A DNA stretch of 64,000 nucleotides. Origin: Ktedonobacter racemifer DSM 44963 (GTDB taxonomy: Bacteria > Chloroflexota > Ktedonobacteria > Ktedonobacterales > Ktedonobacteraceae). How positions within the stretch are numbered: position 1 is the stretch's first letter; every line of letters begins with the position of its first letter. The DNA lies in the NCBI RefSeq assembly GCF_000178855.1, contig NZ_ADVG01000001.1, forward strand, positions 1,860,001 through 1,924,000. The letters are read 5' to 3'. The notes under the pieces were generated by a model. That model searched no databases, had not been told where the DNA came from, and was given only the letters and a program-made list of their open reading frames with translations. Positions 17,814-27,991 of this stretch are shown piece by piece. Both the position numbers and the translations under genes were made by a program.

Positions 17814-18404
17814 ATGATTACAAGTATTCATGGAATATTGCAAACTTGCCACCCCGATCACGTCACTGTACGTGTGGGTGGTTTTGGCATCCAGGTCTTC
17901 GCGCCAGCCACCACCATTAGTGGCCTGGGTGAAACTGGCACCGAGGTAGAGCTACATACGCATTTTCATATGCGCGAGGATGGGATCGCGCTCTACGGCT
18001 TCGCGACCGAGATGGATCGCGACGCTTTTGAGCAACTCATCGCCGTCAACGGGGTTGGCCCACGCGTAGCCCTCTCGCTGCTCTCGGTGATGGATGCGCC
18101 CGCTCTCTATAAAGCCATCGCCGATGAGGATCAGCAGCGCCTGGGACTCGCCAAGGGCGTTGGCAAACGCCTCGCCGCGCAGCTCATACTCGCGCTCAAG
18201 GGCAAGCTACCATCTATTGTCCCCGCTGGCACGATCAGCGGTGTCCCTTCGGGCAAGCTTCAGACCGAGGTGCTGGAGGCCTTGATGGGACTTGGCTTCT
18301 CAAGCGCGGAAGCCCAGGCAGCCATTGCGAAAATCCCTCAGGAGCAGGCCATGACCCTCGAACAGCAGGTGACCTACGCCCTACGCACCTTCTCTCGCTC
18401 ATGA
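17814..18404 (+). CDS. ruvA: Holliday junction branch migration protein RuvA
   Basis: Tetrameric junction-binding subunit of the RuvAB motor. It starts MITSIHGILQT, has the OB-fold N domain (FHMREDGIALYGF), two helix-hairpin-helix units (IAVNGVGPRVALSLL and LAKGVGKRLAAQLIL) and a C-terminal RuvB-contacting domain (EALMGLGFSSAEAQAAI). The start at 17814 is the family start; the ribosome site is weak (ACGGAA). Length 196 aa. ruvB is not adjacent. Confidence 0.95.
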   Translation: MITSIHGILQTCHPDHVTVRVGGFGIQVFAPATTISGLGETGTEVELHTHFHMREDGIALYGFATEMDRDAFEQLIAVNGVGPRVALSLLSVMDAPALYKAIADEDQQRLGLAKGVGKRLAAQLILALKGKLPSIVPAGTISGVPSGKLQTEVLEALMGLGFSSAEAQAAIAKIPQEQAMTLEQQVTYALRTFSRS

Positions 18405-18411
18405 GGCAAAA

Positions 18412-18438
18412 GCGCCTGACAGGCCTCGCGTCAGGCGC
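18412..18438. terminator. Stem-loop after ruvA
   Basis: Nine-bp arms GCGCCTGAC/GTCAGGCGC with a 9-nt loop lie just downstream of ruvA. No T-run follows, so this is a weak terminator candidate between convergent genes. Confidence 0.55.
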
Positions 18439-18505
18439 GCAATCGGTTCCACAATTCGCTTTGCAAAGAGACGGTCGCCGTGAATCAGCATTCATCCAGG
18501 GACTT

Positions 18506-19447
18506 TTACCGCGTTAAGATGCGTTCAGCTTCGATATAGGTTGGACCTGCCTCGATAAACCCCAGGCGATGGTAGAGGTTGACCGCTGGAATGTTGAGGG
18601 TAATATTGAGCAGCACCGTTGCATAGTCCATCTCGCGCAGGCGGCGAATACATCGCACGCCCAGGTACTGCCCCAGGCCGATGTGCCGAAAGGCGGGAGC
18701 CACCACCATATGCCGGATGCGGGGCACACCCCGCTCTAGATGCACCAGAACGGCGCCCGCCAGGTGAAAACGGTCCAGGCTATGCTCAACGACAAAACAA
18801 CACTCAGGCATAAATGGGCCAAAGGCGCCTTCTTGTAGGGCTCGCGCCTCCGCGCGCCACTCTCCCAGATCGGCATGGACATTGTCGGGGCCACCCGCAT
18901 ACGCACGCTGCAACAAGATGCCTAGCTGCTCCACATCACCCGGAGTAATTTCACGGACACGCAAGGAGGCAGGCAAGGGAAATAGGGGCATTGTAAGCTG
19001 GGTCGAGGCCACCATCACGGTGCGCCGGCGTAGTTCACGAAAATTGGCGGCGGCAAAGGAGGCGGTATAAGCCGCGGGATAGGTAGCCTTAATATAGCGT
19101 ACGCCCAGGGCAGCCGCGCGCACCTGCGCCTCAGCCACCACCTGGGCCGCAACACTCCCACCCGCGTCAAAGAGCAAGACAAAACCATCTAGAACGGCGG
19201 TCTTCTCCTCCTCGTCTTCAGCCACATAGAAGCGTAAGCGACCAATGGGCCTCTCGCCCTGCCAGAGGAGATAGCGCTGAGCCTGCTTTTTCGGCGGCTC
19301 ACTGCGATACCGCTCGATTTGCGCCTCCTCCATTTCAAAGTGCAGCTGGTCCGCGCTCTGCCGGGTAACCGACACCCAGGTCTCGGCATCTTGTGGCAGT
19401 GCCTGGCGCCATTCGACAGAGTTACGCATCACGTCAGAATCAAGCAT
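18506..19447 (-). CDS. Tandem GNAT-domain acetyltransferase
   Basis: 313-aa protein with two GNAT-like halves. The N-terminal half (LLWQGERPIGRLRFYV, then AEAQVRAAALGVRYIKATYP) lacks a clear acetyl-CoA loop and may be degenerate. The C-terminal half has RVREITPGDVEQLGILL, IRHMVVAPAFRHIGLGQYLG (motif A, in which RHIGLGQ replaces the usual R-x-x-G-x-G/A) and NIPAVNLYHRLGFIEAG. Such duplicated GNATs are frequent in Chloroflexota and actinomycetes. The acceptor is unknown. It is convergent with ruvA. Confidence 0.8.
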   Translation of the reverse strand: MLDSDVMRNSVEWRQALPQDAETWVSVTRQSADQLHFEMEEAQIERYRSEPPKKQAQRYLLWQGERPIGRLRFYVAEDEEEKTAVLDGFVLLFDAGGSVAAQVVAEAQVRAAALGVRYIKATYPAAYTASFAAANFRELRRRTVMVASTQLTMPLFPLPASLRVREITPGDVEQLGILLQRAYAGGPDNVHADLGEWRAEARALQEGAFGPFMPECCFVVEHSLDRFHLAGAVLVHLERGVPRIRHMVVAPAFRHIGLGQYLGVRCIRRLREMDYATVLLNITLNIPAVNLYHRLGFIEAGPTYIEAERILTR

Positions 19448-19586
19448 CGGTAGACCTCCAACAGCGAGGAACTATAGGAGAGCAGGTCCCCTTTCTTGCC
19501 AATCTGAAAAGCTTAGGTTATAGTTCCAAATAACAGAGCGTTTTGTATCAAAAGAGAGCGTCCCATTGACTGCTTACTTTCGTCAC

Positions 19587-20405
19587 TCAACCTCTGCTCT
19601 TTGGCTTCGTGAGGGGAACGACAATCCTCACTGGATGGACTACCAGGGATGCAAACATCCCTTTACCATCCTCTACCCCCTTTGACCCGAAGGCGTCAGG
19701 GGCTACTTTTCGTATGATATTGCCAGCGCCGTTCACGTCAGCATTAAGTCTACGTCCATCAGACGCACGATAGAGTCCACGCTTGACACGCTTGCCGCTA
19801 AAAGTGTGCTCTTCATTGTTATTATTCGGATCATGAACTGGTAACGGGTCCAGGTCAAGCAGACTGGCTTTCGACGTGTAAGATTCTTCCGTGATTATAA
19901 CACTAATACCGACCAGGCGCGCTTTGTAGATCAACATGTCGATAAAGCGAGCATGCGGAATCTGAACAAAGTGTTGATTGTTCCGCTTGCCCATATTCGC
20001 CTCTTGCTTCCAGCCATCATTCTTGCCGATGCACAACACCCCGATCTGTTCTTTCACGAGTAGGTCAATAATCCGTTTACTGGTGGTGTGTATGTAGTGG
20101 TCGATACGCCGGTTCCTTTTGTTCGCTATCCGCTCCATACGCCTGGTTGTACCTGTATGACCGAGCTTGCTCTGAAGGTCTGCCTTGCGCTTGTTATAGA
20201 ATTGGTTCACGCTTTTCACTGGACGCCCGTTAACAAGGACTGGTCGAAAGCCAGGTTTGTTTGAAGTTAGCGCTCCCAGATTATTGATGCCAATATCTAT
20301 GCCAGCATAGTAGGCAGGGTTCACATCAGCCTGCTTGACTTCCTTCTTGTACACGACCTCAACGACATAAAAGCCGTTGCGAGGAACAATACGGACTTGA
20401 TTGAT
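19587..20405 (-). pseudogene. tnpB, C-terminal half (split by an IS607 element)
   Basis: RuvC-like half of an IS200/IS605-type TnpB. It contains GIDIGINNLGALTSN with the first catalytic Asp, KRNRRIDHYIHTTSKRIID, the segment TEESYTSKASLLD, and the last motif NADVNGAGNIIRK. The zinc-finger cysteines common in other TnpBs are missing, as in the TnpB subgroup with a rearranged active site. Reading upstream, the frame continues as INQVRIVPRNGFYVVEV up to 20405, where foreign DNA begins. The missing N-terminal half is found at 22625-23098 beyond the inserted element, and the joined reading (VQATI + NQVRIVP) is in frame. Confidence 0.88.
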
Positions 20406-20538
20406 AGTTGATCAAAGCATAACCATCTATTACATTGATTATCCTTCTCACTTTAACCTACGCCTGTTTACCAAACAGCGGACTAGGCGGGAGGATGCAC
20501 TACGAGCATCCTATGCACCTCTCTCTACTGAGAGATGC

Positions 20539-22002
20539 TCACTCGTGAGATGATTCCAGGAACATCTCTGGGGGATCCCAGAAGCTCAACTGGACGGGAG
20601 GCCCGGCATCCTGGATCCTCTGCTGATTCTGCTGTTTCCACGCTTCATGCCGCGTCATGAGGAGCGCCTTGACCTCCGAGGTCGAGCGACATGCCGCCAG
20701 TTTCCGATCCCCCCAGCGTCCCGCGAGCGTCTGTGCGGCTTTGCGGTCGGCCTGGTCTGCGTAACCACAGACCAGGCACTTGAAGGTTTTCTGGTTCGGC
20801 CGATTAGCGCGATCGACATAATGGCAGCGGGGGCATTCCTGAGAGGAATAGGCGGCTCGGACCGTGTGGGCTGCCATGCCCTGTTTGGCGGCGGCCCAGG
20901 CCAGCTGCTCTGGGATATGCCCCAGGTGAGAAGCATACAGATAACTGTTCATCACCCTTGCTTTGAAGCGCATCGAGGCCACATTGAGGTCCTCATAAAT
21001 GAGTCTGGCATCTCGATGATCTTTGACCAACGCATTGACCGCCCGGTTGATCTCTTGCTTGACGTGACGGCTCAAGCGTTGCGACGTTTCAGAACTTGTC
21101 GAAGGAAGCTTGCCCTTTGGGACGCCTTTCTTTTCCAGACAGGCTCGCAGTTTCGCCTTGCGGCGACGCTTTTCCCGATCGTGCTTGTGCTGTCGGGCCA
21201 TCTTGCCATGAAAACTGCCATACGCTTTATTGGTGGAGGTCGTGAGGAAATGGGCAATGCCCACATCGACGCCTACTGTAGGGGCGTCAGGCTTGGTTTG
21301 AAGAGGAACGTCCTCGTCAAAGGAGAGCGTCAGCCACCAGACTCCATTGCGCTTGTGAAGTGTTGTGGATGCATTGAGCGTGCGGCCTTCGAGTGCTCGT
21401 TTGTGATAGGAGGCGAGTTTGACTGGGACTCGAAGCGGATTCCCGACATCTAAGGTGGACACGCGCAGCCAGTAGTCGAACGTGGAGTCCTCCGACTTCT
21501 CGAGCACCACCACGTTGACATTGGCTTGGATGACTGGCACACGCAGCACAGGGAGATCCCATTCGGTCCAGGTCGGTTCGCGGCGTTTGAAGGCGGACAT
21601 CCGGCCTTCCGCCTGAGCCTTGGCCTGAGCGTAATCAGCCACATCTTCCAGGTATGCCTGATAGGCGTTCGCTCGATTCGTGCGAACGCTTTTGGCAATG
21701 CCTGCGGCTTGCTGTATTGCCACTCGATGCAAGCGGTCGGAAAGATCGGTTTTGAAGACGGTTTCTTGGTACTTGTCCGGGCTTGTCTCGGCCTCGCAAA
21801 ACAGGGTGGTGTACTGTTGGCACAGCGGCAAGTAAACCGCCACAAGCTGATCGAGCGCCTCAAGTTTGCCAGGATTGGCCTCAATGAGACGGATATGGGT
21901 CACCGCTCGAGTGATGGTCTGCTTCGTCTTCTTTTTGCGCTTGCGCTTTTTTTTCTCATCAAGCGAGGCTTTTTGGGGCTTCTTGCTCACGGGCGGGTCC
22001 AT
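20539..22002 (-). CDS. tnpB: TnpB RNA-guided nuclease of the IS607-type element
   Basis: 487-aa TnpB, ancestor-type relative of Cas12. The very basic N terminus (KKKRKRKKKTKQT) is unusual. RuvC-like motifs are complete: Asp in TVGVDVGIAHFLT, Glu in RLIYEDLNVASM, zinc finger CPRCHYVDRANR with CLVCGY, and the last Asp in ADQADRKAAQTLAG. It should be catalytically intact. A C-terminal tail of about 60 residues (ending EMFLESSHE) extends past the usual end. It overlaps the upstream tnpA by 44 nt. The TnpB guide RNA would overlap the 3' end of this gene and the element end near 20406-20540. Confidence 0.9.
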   Translation of the reverse strand: MDPPVSKKPQKASLDEKKKRKRKKKTKQTITRAVTHIRLIEANPGKLEALDQLVAVYLPLCQQYTTLFCEAETSPDKYQETVFKTDLSDRLHRVAIQQAAGIAKSVRTNRANAYQAYLEDVADYAQAKAQAEGRMSAFKRREPTWTEWDLPVLRVPVIQANVNVVVLEKSEDSTFDYWLRVSTLDVGNPLRVPVKLASYHKRALEGRTLNASTTLHKRNGVWWLTLSFDEDVPLQTKPDAPTVGVDVGIAHFLTTSTNKAYGSFHGKMARQHKHDREKRRRKAKLRACLEKKGVPKGKLPSTSSETSQRLSRHVKQEINRAVNALVKDHRDARLIYEDLNVASMRFKARVMNSYLYASHLGHIPEQLAWAAAKQGMAAHTVRAAYSSQECPRCHYVDRANRPNQKTFKCLVCGYADQADRKAAQTLAGRWGDRKLAACRSTSEVKALLMTRHEAWKQQNQQRIQDAGPPVQLSFWDPPEMFLESSHE

Positions 22003-22567
22003 TCTGCTGCAAAGCCGCTAGCACTTGTTCCGTCTTGCGTTTGGCTTGTCTGCGACCATAAAGACGAGCGCAAAACGAGGGAATGATGCTGATAAAATCG
22101 CCCATGAGATCATCTTCGGCGGTATCAGCGGTGTTGACGATGACCAGTTTCCGTCCTTGCATAGCCAACAAGGTCTGAATATAGGCCACGCCAAAGCGAG
22201 AAGCGCGATCTTTGTGTTCAACCACGATCTGCCCGATTTTGGGATCTGCCAGCAGCGCCAGAAACTTGGGCCGCTGATCGTTGATGCCACTGCCGCACTC
22301 TTTGACGACTTTGCTGACCGACCAGCCTTGGGCATTGCACCAGGTCACCAGCCGCTCGGCTTGCCTTTCCAGGTTGTCTTTGTTTTCGCTGCTTGAAACA
22401 CGAGCATACACAGCGACGGCGTGGACCGGAACCGAGCGAAGCTCTGGCGGATCAATGATCACGGTGCCGGTGGGCAATTGATAGCCGGGAATCTGGCCGC
22501 GTTTCCACATACGCCAGGCGCTGTTATAACTGATCCCAATCTTCTTGGCATAACTCGATAACTTCAT
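21959..22567 (-). CDS. tnpA: IS607-family serine recombinase TnpA
   Basis: 202-aa small serine recombinase with an N-terminal MerR-like helix-turn-helix (MKLSSYAKKIGISYNSAWR, WKRGQIPGYQLPTGT) and a resolvase catalytic domain. The nucleophilic Ser lies in AVYARVSSSENKDNL, followed by the arginine region QRPKFLALL and VVEHKDRASRFG. This HTH-then-catalytic order is specific to IS607-type TnpA. It appears intact and would mobilise the element at 20406-22624. Confidence 0.92.
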   Translation of the reverse strand: MKLSSYAKKIGISYNSAWRMWKRGQIPGYQLPTGTVIIDPPELRSVPVHAVAVYARVSSSENKDNLERQAERLVTWCNAQGWSVSKVVKECGSGINDQRPKFLALLADPKIGQIVVEHKDRASRFGVAYIQTLLAMQGRKLVIVNTADTAEDDLMGDFISIIPSFCARLYGRRQAKRKTEQVLAALQQNGPAREQEAPKSLA

Positions 22568-22624
22568 ACATCCAAGTTTACTCTATCTGCTTGAGATATG
22601 CAAGAGATGATGATACTTTGTGAT

Positions 22625-23098
22625 GGTTGCTTGTACAAAATGGATACCTTTTTGTTTCGTTTGCACCTCGATGGGAAGCATGGAGGGTTGCACGAGTCCA
22701 CGTTGCAAGCCTCCTTTGTTTATGGCCTGGATGGTGTACACCAGGATGTTACGACCCTCCGTCTTGTGTTTGTACTTCGGGAGCTTTGGACGCCCCAAGA
22801 ACTTGGAAGAATCTTCCTTGTAGGCTTCCAGACCCTCAAAGAAGCTTTTCCAGTTACGAGCCAGCGCCATCAGGATTTGTTGGCTGACCTTTGCCGGTAA
22901 GGCTTTGTACGCCTCATGTGATTGCATTCTCCGTTGCACCTCTTCGTAATGGAGGTACACCCCTCCGTGAATGAAGGATTGACGTATCTCGTACAAGGCC
23001 GCGTTGTACAGGTTCTTCGACTTGAACGCCGCTTCATCAATGATAGCATACCGTGGATCACGCTTGTCAATCACATGTTGCTCAACAAGCCGCATCAT
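22625..23098 (-). pseudogene. tnpB, N-terminal half (split by an IS607 element)
   Basis: N-terminal half of the TnpB whose C-terminal half is at 19587-20405. It begins MMRLVEQHVIDKRDPRY with GGAGG just upstream, then KSKNLYNAALYEIRQSF, SQQILMALARNWKSFFEGL and GRPKLPKYKHKTEGRN, which match the start of Ktedonobacteria TnpBs. After KGIHFVQATI the frame enters the IS607 element and ends within about 20 codons. The gene as a whole is therefore disrupted, though precise excision of the insert would restore it. Confidence 0.88.
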
Positions 23099-23144
23099 TT
23101 TCACCTCCCTGCTGTCCTTGTTTCTCTGCTACTTGTTTCTTCCC

Positions 23145-24525
23145 TCAATAAGCAATGAACAACAAACGGATATGCTCAACATCTGGAAGCGCAGCGATGT
23201 TGGAGAAGGACACCGATTGCACGCCTGCATGTGCTAATAGGAGACTCTTAGCCTGGGCCTGGCTTTTGTCTGCAATGTTGGCCTTCATGTGCTCTTGCTC
23301 AGCCTGGGAGAACTGACAGACCCACCTACTTGTCCCAGTCGCCTGGATGGTTGTCGTCCCCTGTGCAATGGTGGTGATGTGGACCTCTCCGCTCGGTGTG
23401 TATCTAGTTCCTAATTGCTGCCTCGCCTGGGTGGTAAGTGCATACTTGAGCAGAATTTGCATGGCTTGCGTCTGATAGACCATGCCTGTACAGGTCTCGT
23501 CAAGCGTGATCTGCACGCTTGCGGCTTCCTCTCCTGACTTATGATCAGCGCTCGTCTTCTGTTGGCAGTACAACGGTGTAATCAGTGTTTCGGTGCTCTG
23601 GACTTGCGTTTGTAAGGCTGCGGTGGTGCTCTGCTCAAGGCTAGCTTTCAGGCTTGCGCCTGCTGCATCTATATCGTGTTGGGTCACGCTCTGATAGTCG
23701 CGTGCATCCTGTCCTCCAGCAAAGACGCCATTCACAGCGGAGATATTGACACGGCAACAGGGGCCATAGATCGCGCCTGCCTTGAGGTTGCCTGCTGGAC
23801 CTGCTATCGTCGCGTGCGCGCTGATGCTGGCCTGTCCGAGTGTGGGATATTTGACCGCGCTTACGGTCACATCCTGGTCTGTGACTACCTGGACTCCATT
23901 AGCAGCGTTGACAAGGGTTCCTGCTGGGATGGTCTGCGCAAAGGTCGCGCTATTGTAAAACGTGACGTATCCGTGAGCTGCCTGGGCATCCTGATGGGCT
24001 TTCCCGGTCGTGGCAATAGTGCGCGCCTGACTCATGGTCACGGTGGGAAGCAGCCTTCCTGGGACCTGGTGGTTCTGGTCCGTGCTCCCTATGTTTACTA
24101 TCAAGCGGGTTTCTATTGTGCGTGTGACGGGAACCAGTGTGACCGTCGTGGTCGCCGTCCAAAGTGGCAACACATACAGCAGGATGCCAACAAGCATCGC
24201 ACACGCGCAGATCACGAAGCTGACAAACGCGAGCGGGCGCATGTGCTGTCTTGCCCACGCTCGCAGTGACGTCTCTCGTGGCACTGGTTCCTCCTGATCG
24301 ATGGATGGATGGAAGACTGTCAACAGTGTTGGCTGGCTGCTCTGCCTCTGGCTCCTCCTTGGGGTATATGTGGATCTCAACGTCATACATACGGCATTCG
24401 TGATCATACTGCTGGTTGGTTTCGATAGGTGGGATGTCGTCCGTTGTGCGCGTCTGTTGCTGCTGTTCCTGGTCAAGCTCGCGGAGAAGCTGTTCCAGGT
24501 CGTGGTGCATCTGTTCGTCTTGCAT
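23145..24525 (-). pseudogene. Membrane-anchored baseplate-J-like protein gene with a tetranucleotide-repeat frameshift
   Basis: Two overlapping frames make one protein. The N-terminal frame starts MQDEQMHHDLEQLLREL at 24525 with GGAGGG upstream and runs to DSLPSI. The second frame continues DQEEPVPRETSLRAWARQH, then a transmembrane helix (LAFVSFVICACAMLVGILLY) and a long extracytoplasmic part with a baseplate-J-like segment (GYVTFYNSATFAQTIPAGT, ASISAHATIAGPAGN). The switch falls on the tandem repeat ATGG x3 at 24301-24312; two units would keep one frame. It could be a mutation, a sequencing artefact or phase variation. Function unknown; relatives occur in Chloroflexota accessory clusters. 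Confidence 0.7.
24301..24312. repeat. ATGG x3 tandem repeat at the frame switch
   Basis: Three ATGG units lie exactly where the two halves of the baseplate-J-like gene change frame. Loss of one unit would join them. Confidence 0.7.
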
Positions 24526-24589
24526 AGGGATTCCCTCCAACAGGCAGGAACGGGAAGAGTCGACTATGATGGGACTCTTCCCAAAAACA

Positions 24590-25018
24590 TTACGCATCGT
24601 TGGTGCTGCTTTCCCACGGCGCTCGACAGGTATCGAGGGGACCAGCGCAAAAGGCGACGTAGAACAGGACCTCTTTGTTGAGTTGGTCAAGCTGGTCAAA
24701 GAAGCTTTCAGGGGTGGTGCCACGCCAACGGATGACGAGATAGCCGTCTCCGGAGGTGTTCATCTTGCCGTAGGAAACCAGCACTGCTGGGATCGGGCGT
24801 TCTGCTTGAAACCTCGTTTGAAAGTTGAGAGCAAGAGTAGCGGTGATGATCTCGATGCAGCAGATCACCACGTATTCATCCTCTCCGCTGAAGGTGACAC
24901 CCAGCAAGTCGTTGACGCGTTGGGTGAGCATCCGCAGGGTGCGGCATGGTCCTCTGGGGTCGCTCTCCTGCGGACGCTGTGGCTGCATGGCTTGGGGAGG
25001 GTATGCTGATGGAACCAT
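24590..25018 (-). CDS. Hypothetical protein in the accessory cluster
   Basis: About 142 aa with no recognised domain. It has a proline/glutamine-rich start (YPPQAMQPQRPQESDP) and a compact alpha/beta-looking part (LGVTFSGEDEYVVICCIEI, then GDGYLVIRWRG). The ATG at 25018 overlaps the stop of the FG-GAP-like gene upstream (TGATG), which suggests translational coupling. It precedes the baseplate-J-like gene on the same strand, so these genes form one operon. Confidence 0.6.
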   Translation of the reverse strand: MVPSAYPPQAMQPQRPQESDPRGPCRTLRMLTQRVNDLLGVTFSGEDEYVVICCIEIITATLALNFQTRFQAERPIPAVLVSYGKMNTSGDGYLVIRWRGTTPESFFDQLDQLNKEVLFYVAFCAGPLDTCRAPWESSTNDA

Positions 25019-25217
25019 CACGGCTTCACCTCTTTCATGGGGGTGGGGCGAAACACATCGTTGTCGTTCTTGTAGGCGATGCTCTGCTCACCGAGCGTGA
25101 CGATCATGTCGGGCTTGCCGTCTCCATCCAGGTCTTGGAAGGTGACTTGTGCCGGGGTTAGGTCTTGCCCCTGTCCCACCAACGCGATCCCGGTCTTGTA
25201 CACATGGGTCTTGCCTA

Positions 25218-26404
25218 GTGCATTCTGACGAAAGGTCATAGGAAATGTGGTATCATAGAGGGCATGAAAGCCCCCATTTTTATTCGACCACTGACCAAAG
25301 ACGAACACAGCCAGATCCAGGCGGGGTTGCGTTCGTCCAATGCCTTCGTGTTGCGACGCAGCCAAATATTGCTCGCGTCTGCCCGTGGGGAGCGCGCCCC
25401 CGCTATCGCCAAGTATCTGGGCTGCGACGACCAGACCGTTCGCAATGCGATCAAAGGCTTCAATATAGCTGGACTCACCGTGCTCAAAGAGGGGTCTTCG
25501 CGTCCCCATCGACTCCGAACGACCTTCACCATCGAAGCGGCCGAGCGGTTGAAAGCGCTCTTGCACCGCAGCCCCCACGACTTTGGACTCGACCGTGGCC
25601 TGTGGACCTTGGAACTGGCGGCCAAGATCAGTTTCGAGCAGGGCATTATTCCCCACAAAACGTCGGTGGCGAGCGTGCGCCGAGCGCTCCAAAGCTTAGG
25701 GACCAATTGGAAGCGTGCCAAACACTGGATTACCAGCCCCGACCCCCAGTACCAGCAAAAAAAAACGCACGCGATCGGCTGATGGCCTGGGCGAGCACCC
25801 AACCAGGCTGGGTCATCGGGTTTGTGGACGAGGTGTGGTGGAGCAGGTTCGCTCTTCCTCGTCTGTCCGCCTGGCAAGGGAAAGATCAACCCGTGCGCTT
25901 GGTGGAACAGACGTGGCAAAAAGGTGATCCTGATCCCAAAGCTCTCGCCTGTTATGGAGTATTGTGGCAACAGGGACCGATCGATGATCCGATTCGCAAA
26001 CAGATGTCGCTGCGCTTCGTGACCGGACGCCCCGTCAGCGCCATCACCACCCAATTTCTGGAGTGGTGTTGCACTCGACTGCAAGCTCAAAACAAGACTT
26101 CTTGGCTGCTGATCTGGGATAATGCCTCCTTTCACGTGAGCAAGATGGTGCGGACCTGGATCAGAGAGCACAACAGCCTGGTCAAAGCCGAGGGCAAGGG
26201 CGTGCGTATTCTGCCTTTGTTTCTGCCCACGAAAAGCCCTTGGCTCAATCCCATTGAGCCCAAATGGGTCCATGCCAAACGCAATGTAGTCGAACATGAT
26301 GGGCTGCTTACCGCCAAACAGCTTGCCGCACGAGTCTGTGCCTACTTTGGATGTTCCTATGAGCCACATCTTGTTCTTTCCGAAAAGGTTTCGTAATTAT
26401 GCAC
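25218..26404 (+). mobile_element. IS630-family element 1
   Basis: Inserted at CTAG with TA duplicated (25216-25217 and 26405-26406), as known for IS630. The 16-bp terminal inverted repeats (GTGCATTCTGACGAAA and, reversed, GTGCATAATTACGAAA) match at 13 positions. It carries one transposase gene in two frames. Confidence 0.88.
25264..26396 (+). CDS. IS630-family transposase 1 (two frames, -1 frameshift at an A9 run)
   Basis: DDE transposase made from two overlapping frames. The first (25264-25782) has the N-terminal helix-turn-helix region (FVLRRSQILLASARGERAP, IAKYLGCDDQTVRNAIKGF). The second encodes the DDE core: Asp in VIGFVDEVWW, Asp in LLIWDNASFH and Glu in LNPIEPKWVH, followed by KRNVVEHDGLL. 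The frames join by a -1 shift at nine A residues, 25757-25765, where the in-phase heptamer A-AAA-AAA occurs. This looks like programmed frameshifting or transcript slippage rather than decay. Confidence 0.88.
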
Positions 26405-26801
26405 TAGGTCACCTGCTGGCAGTTCAATGACGGTAATCTGACCATGCAGATTGAGCACGATGAAGTGCGATGGGGTCGCGCTCGTATCGTGGTTGTGGCC
26501 GACTACGGCGTCAGTTTGGTACGTTCGGGGACGGCCATAATGCACATCATCTTGCCAGGTCTGCCAGCCCTGACTCAAGGCTCCAATGCCAAGCCATCCC
26601 CCAACCATCAATACGCCTGCCAGTCCGACATAGGCAGGCCAGCGGGGAAGGGCAAACCGCCAAGACGTGCCAACAGGCAAGGGCGACGGTTGATGGAGCG
26701 GGCGCTGTTGCCTGGGTTGGTCATGAACATGCACACGGACCCGGCGCGGTGCCTGCGCGTCTGTCCTGTCTGGCTGATAGCTATTTTGGCGTACCACACT
26801 A

Positions 26802-27991
26802 GTGATTAGTCCAAATTGGAATTGACAGGAGTGAGATACTGATGGAAAAGCAAGGAGCCCGCCATGAAGCATCCCATTCCCGTCGCGTTGTCCGAATCCG
26901 ATCGCGCCTCGCTGCAAACCTTCATCCATGCAGGCAAAGCCAATGCTCGCACGTTTACCCGGGCACGCGTCTTGCTCAAAGCTGCTGAAGGCTGGACCGA
27001 CCAACAGATCTGTGACGCCTTCGATATCAGCCGCAATACCTCCATTCGTGTTCGACAGTTGTACCTACAAGGAGGACTCGAAGCGGTTCTGCACGACAAG
27101 CGGCAGCAGCGCCATCGGCAGGCACTCACGGGAGGACAAGCCGCCCATTTGATTGCCATTGCGTGCAGTCCAGTTCCTGATGGACATGACCATTGGACGC
27201 TGCGCTTGCTGGCAGGCAAAGTCGTTGAACTGGGCTTTGTCGAATCGATCTCGCCAGAAACCATTCGCCAGCTCCTGAAAAAAACGAACTCAAACCCTGG
27301 CAACACGAGCACTGGTGCATTCCAACGGTAGGAGCCGAGTTTGTCGCGGCCATGGAAGACGTCCTCGATCTGTACGAGGAAGACTACGATCCACGCTATC
27401 CAACCGTTTGTTTTGACGAGAAACTGGTGGCCCCAGAGGCCGACGTGCGGCCTCCTCTGCCGATGGAACCAGGGCACGTTGAACGCATCGATTATGAGTA
27501 TGAGCGTTTGGGCACCGCCAATTTGTTTTTCTTTGTCGAGCCGCTTGCGGGCTGGCGTCACGTCGAGATGACCCAGCGGCGGACGAAGATTGATTATGCG
27601 CACTGCATCCGATGGTTGGTCGATGAGGTCTATCCGCACGCCGAGTACATTCGCCTCGTGCAGGATAATCTTAATACCCATACCGCAGCGGCTCTCTACG
27701 AAGCCTTTGAGCCCGCAGAGGCCAGGCGCATTTTGCAGCGGGTGGAGTTTCATTACACGCCCAAACATGGAAGTTGGCTCAACATGGCAGAAATTGAGAT
27801 CGGTATCTTTGCTCGTGGCTGCCTCTCGCGTCGAGTGCGAAGTCTGACGGAGTTGCGCCAGCGCATCGCGACATTGCAGGCAGAGCGCAATGCTCTGCGT
27901 TGTACCATTTCGTGGCGGTTTACCTGCAACGATGCTCGGGACACGCTCCATGATCTCTATCCTGCCATCAATAACAAACTGGACTGACTAC
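26802..27991 (+). mobile_element. IS630-family element 2
   Basis: A second IS630-type element of a different subgroup, also in CTAG with TA duplicated (26800-26801 and 27992-27993). The ends GTGATTAGTCC and, reversed, GTAGTCAGTCC are imperfect inverted repeats. It interrupts the same host gene as element 1. Confidence 0.85.
26864..27987 (+). CDS. IS630-family transposase 2 (two frames, -1 frameshift at an A7 run)
   Basis: The N-terminal frame (26864-27331) holds helix-turn-helix segments (RARVLLKAAEGWTDQQI, AFDISRNTSIRVRQLYLQGG). The second frame continues after LLKK as NELKPWQHEHWCIP and contains the DDE residues: Asp in TVCFDEKLVA, Asp in VQDNLNTHT and Glu in LNMAEIEIG. The switch is at seven A residues, 27278-27284, again -1. 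The two IS630 transposases here are only distantly alike, so the insertions are independent. Confidence 0.86.

Larger units (their letters stand above)
20406..22624 (-). mobile_element. IS607-type element inserted in a tnpB gene
   Basis: Contains a serine recombinase (tnpA) and a zinc-finger TnpB in the usual overlapping order. Its borders are deduced from the host tnpB: the host frame stops making sense at 20405 and resumes at 22625, with GAT on one side and GGTTGC on the other. That would regenerate GATGGTTGC when the element is removed. IS607 elements are known to insert at GG dinucleotides without a target duplication, which fits. Confidence 0.8.
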
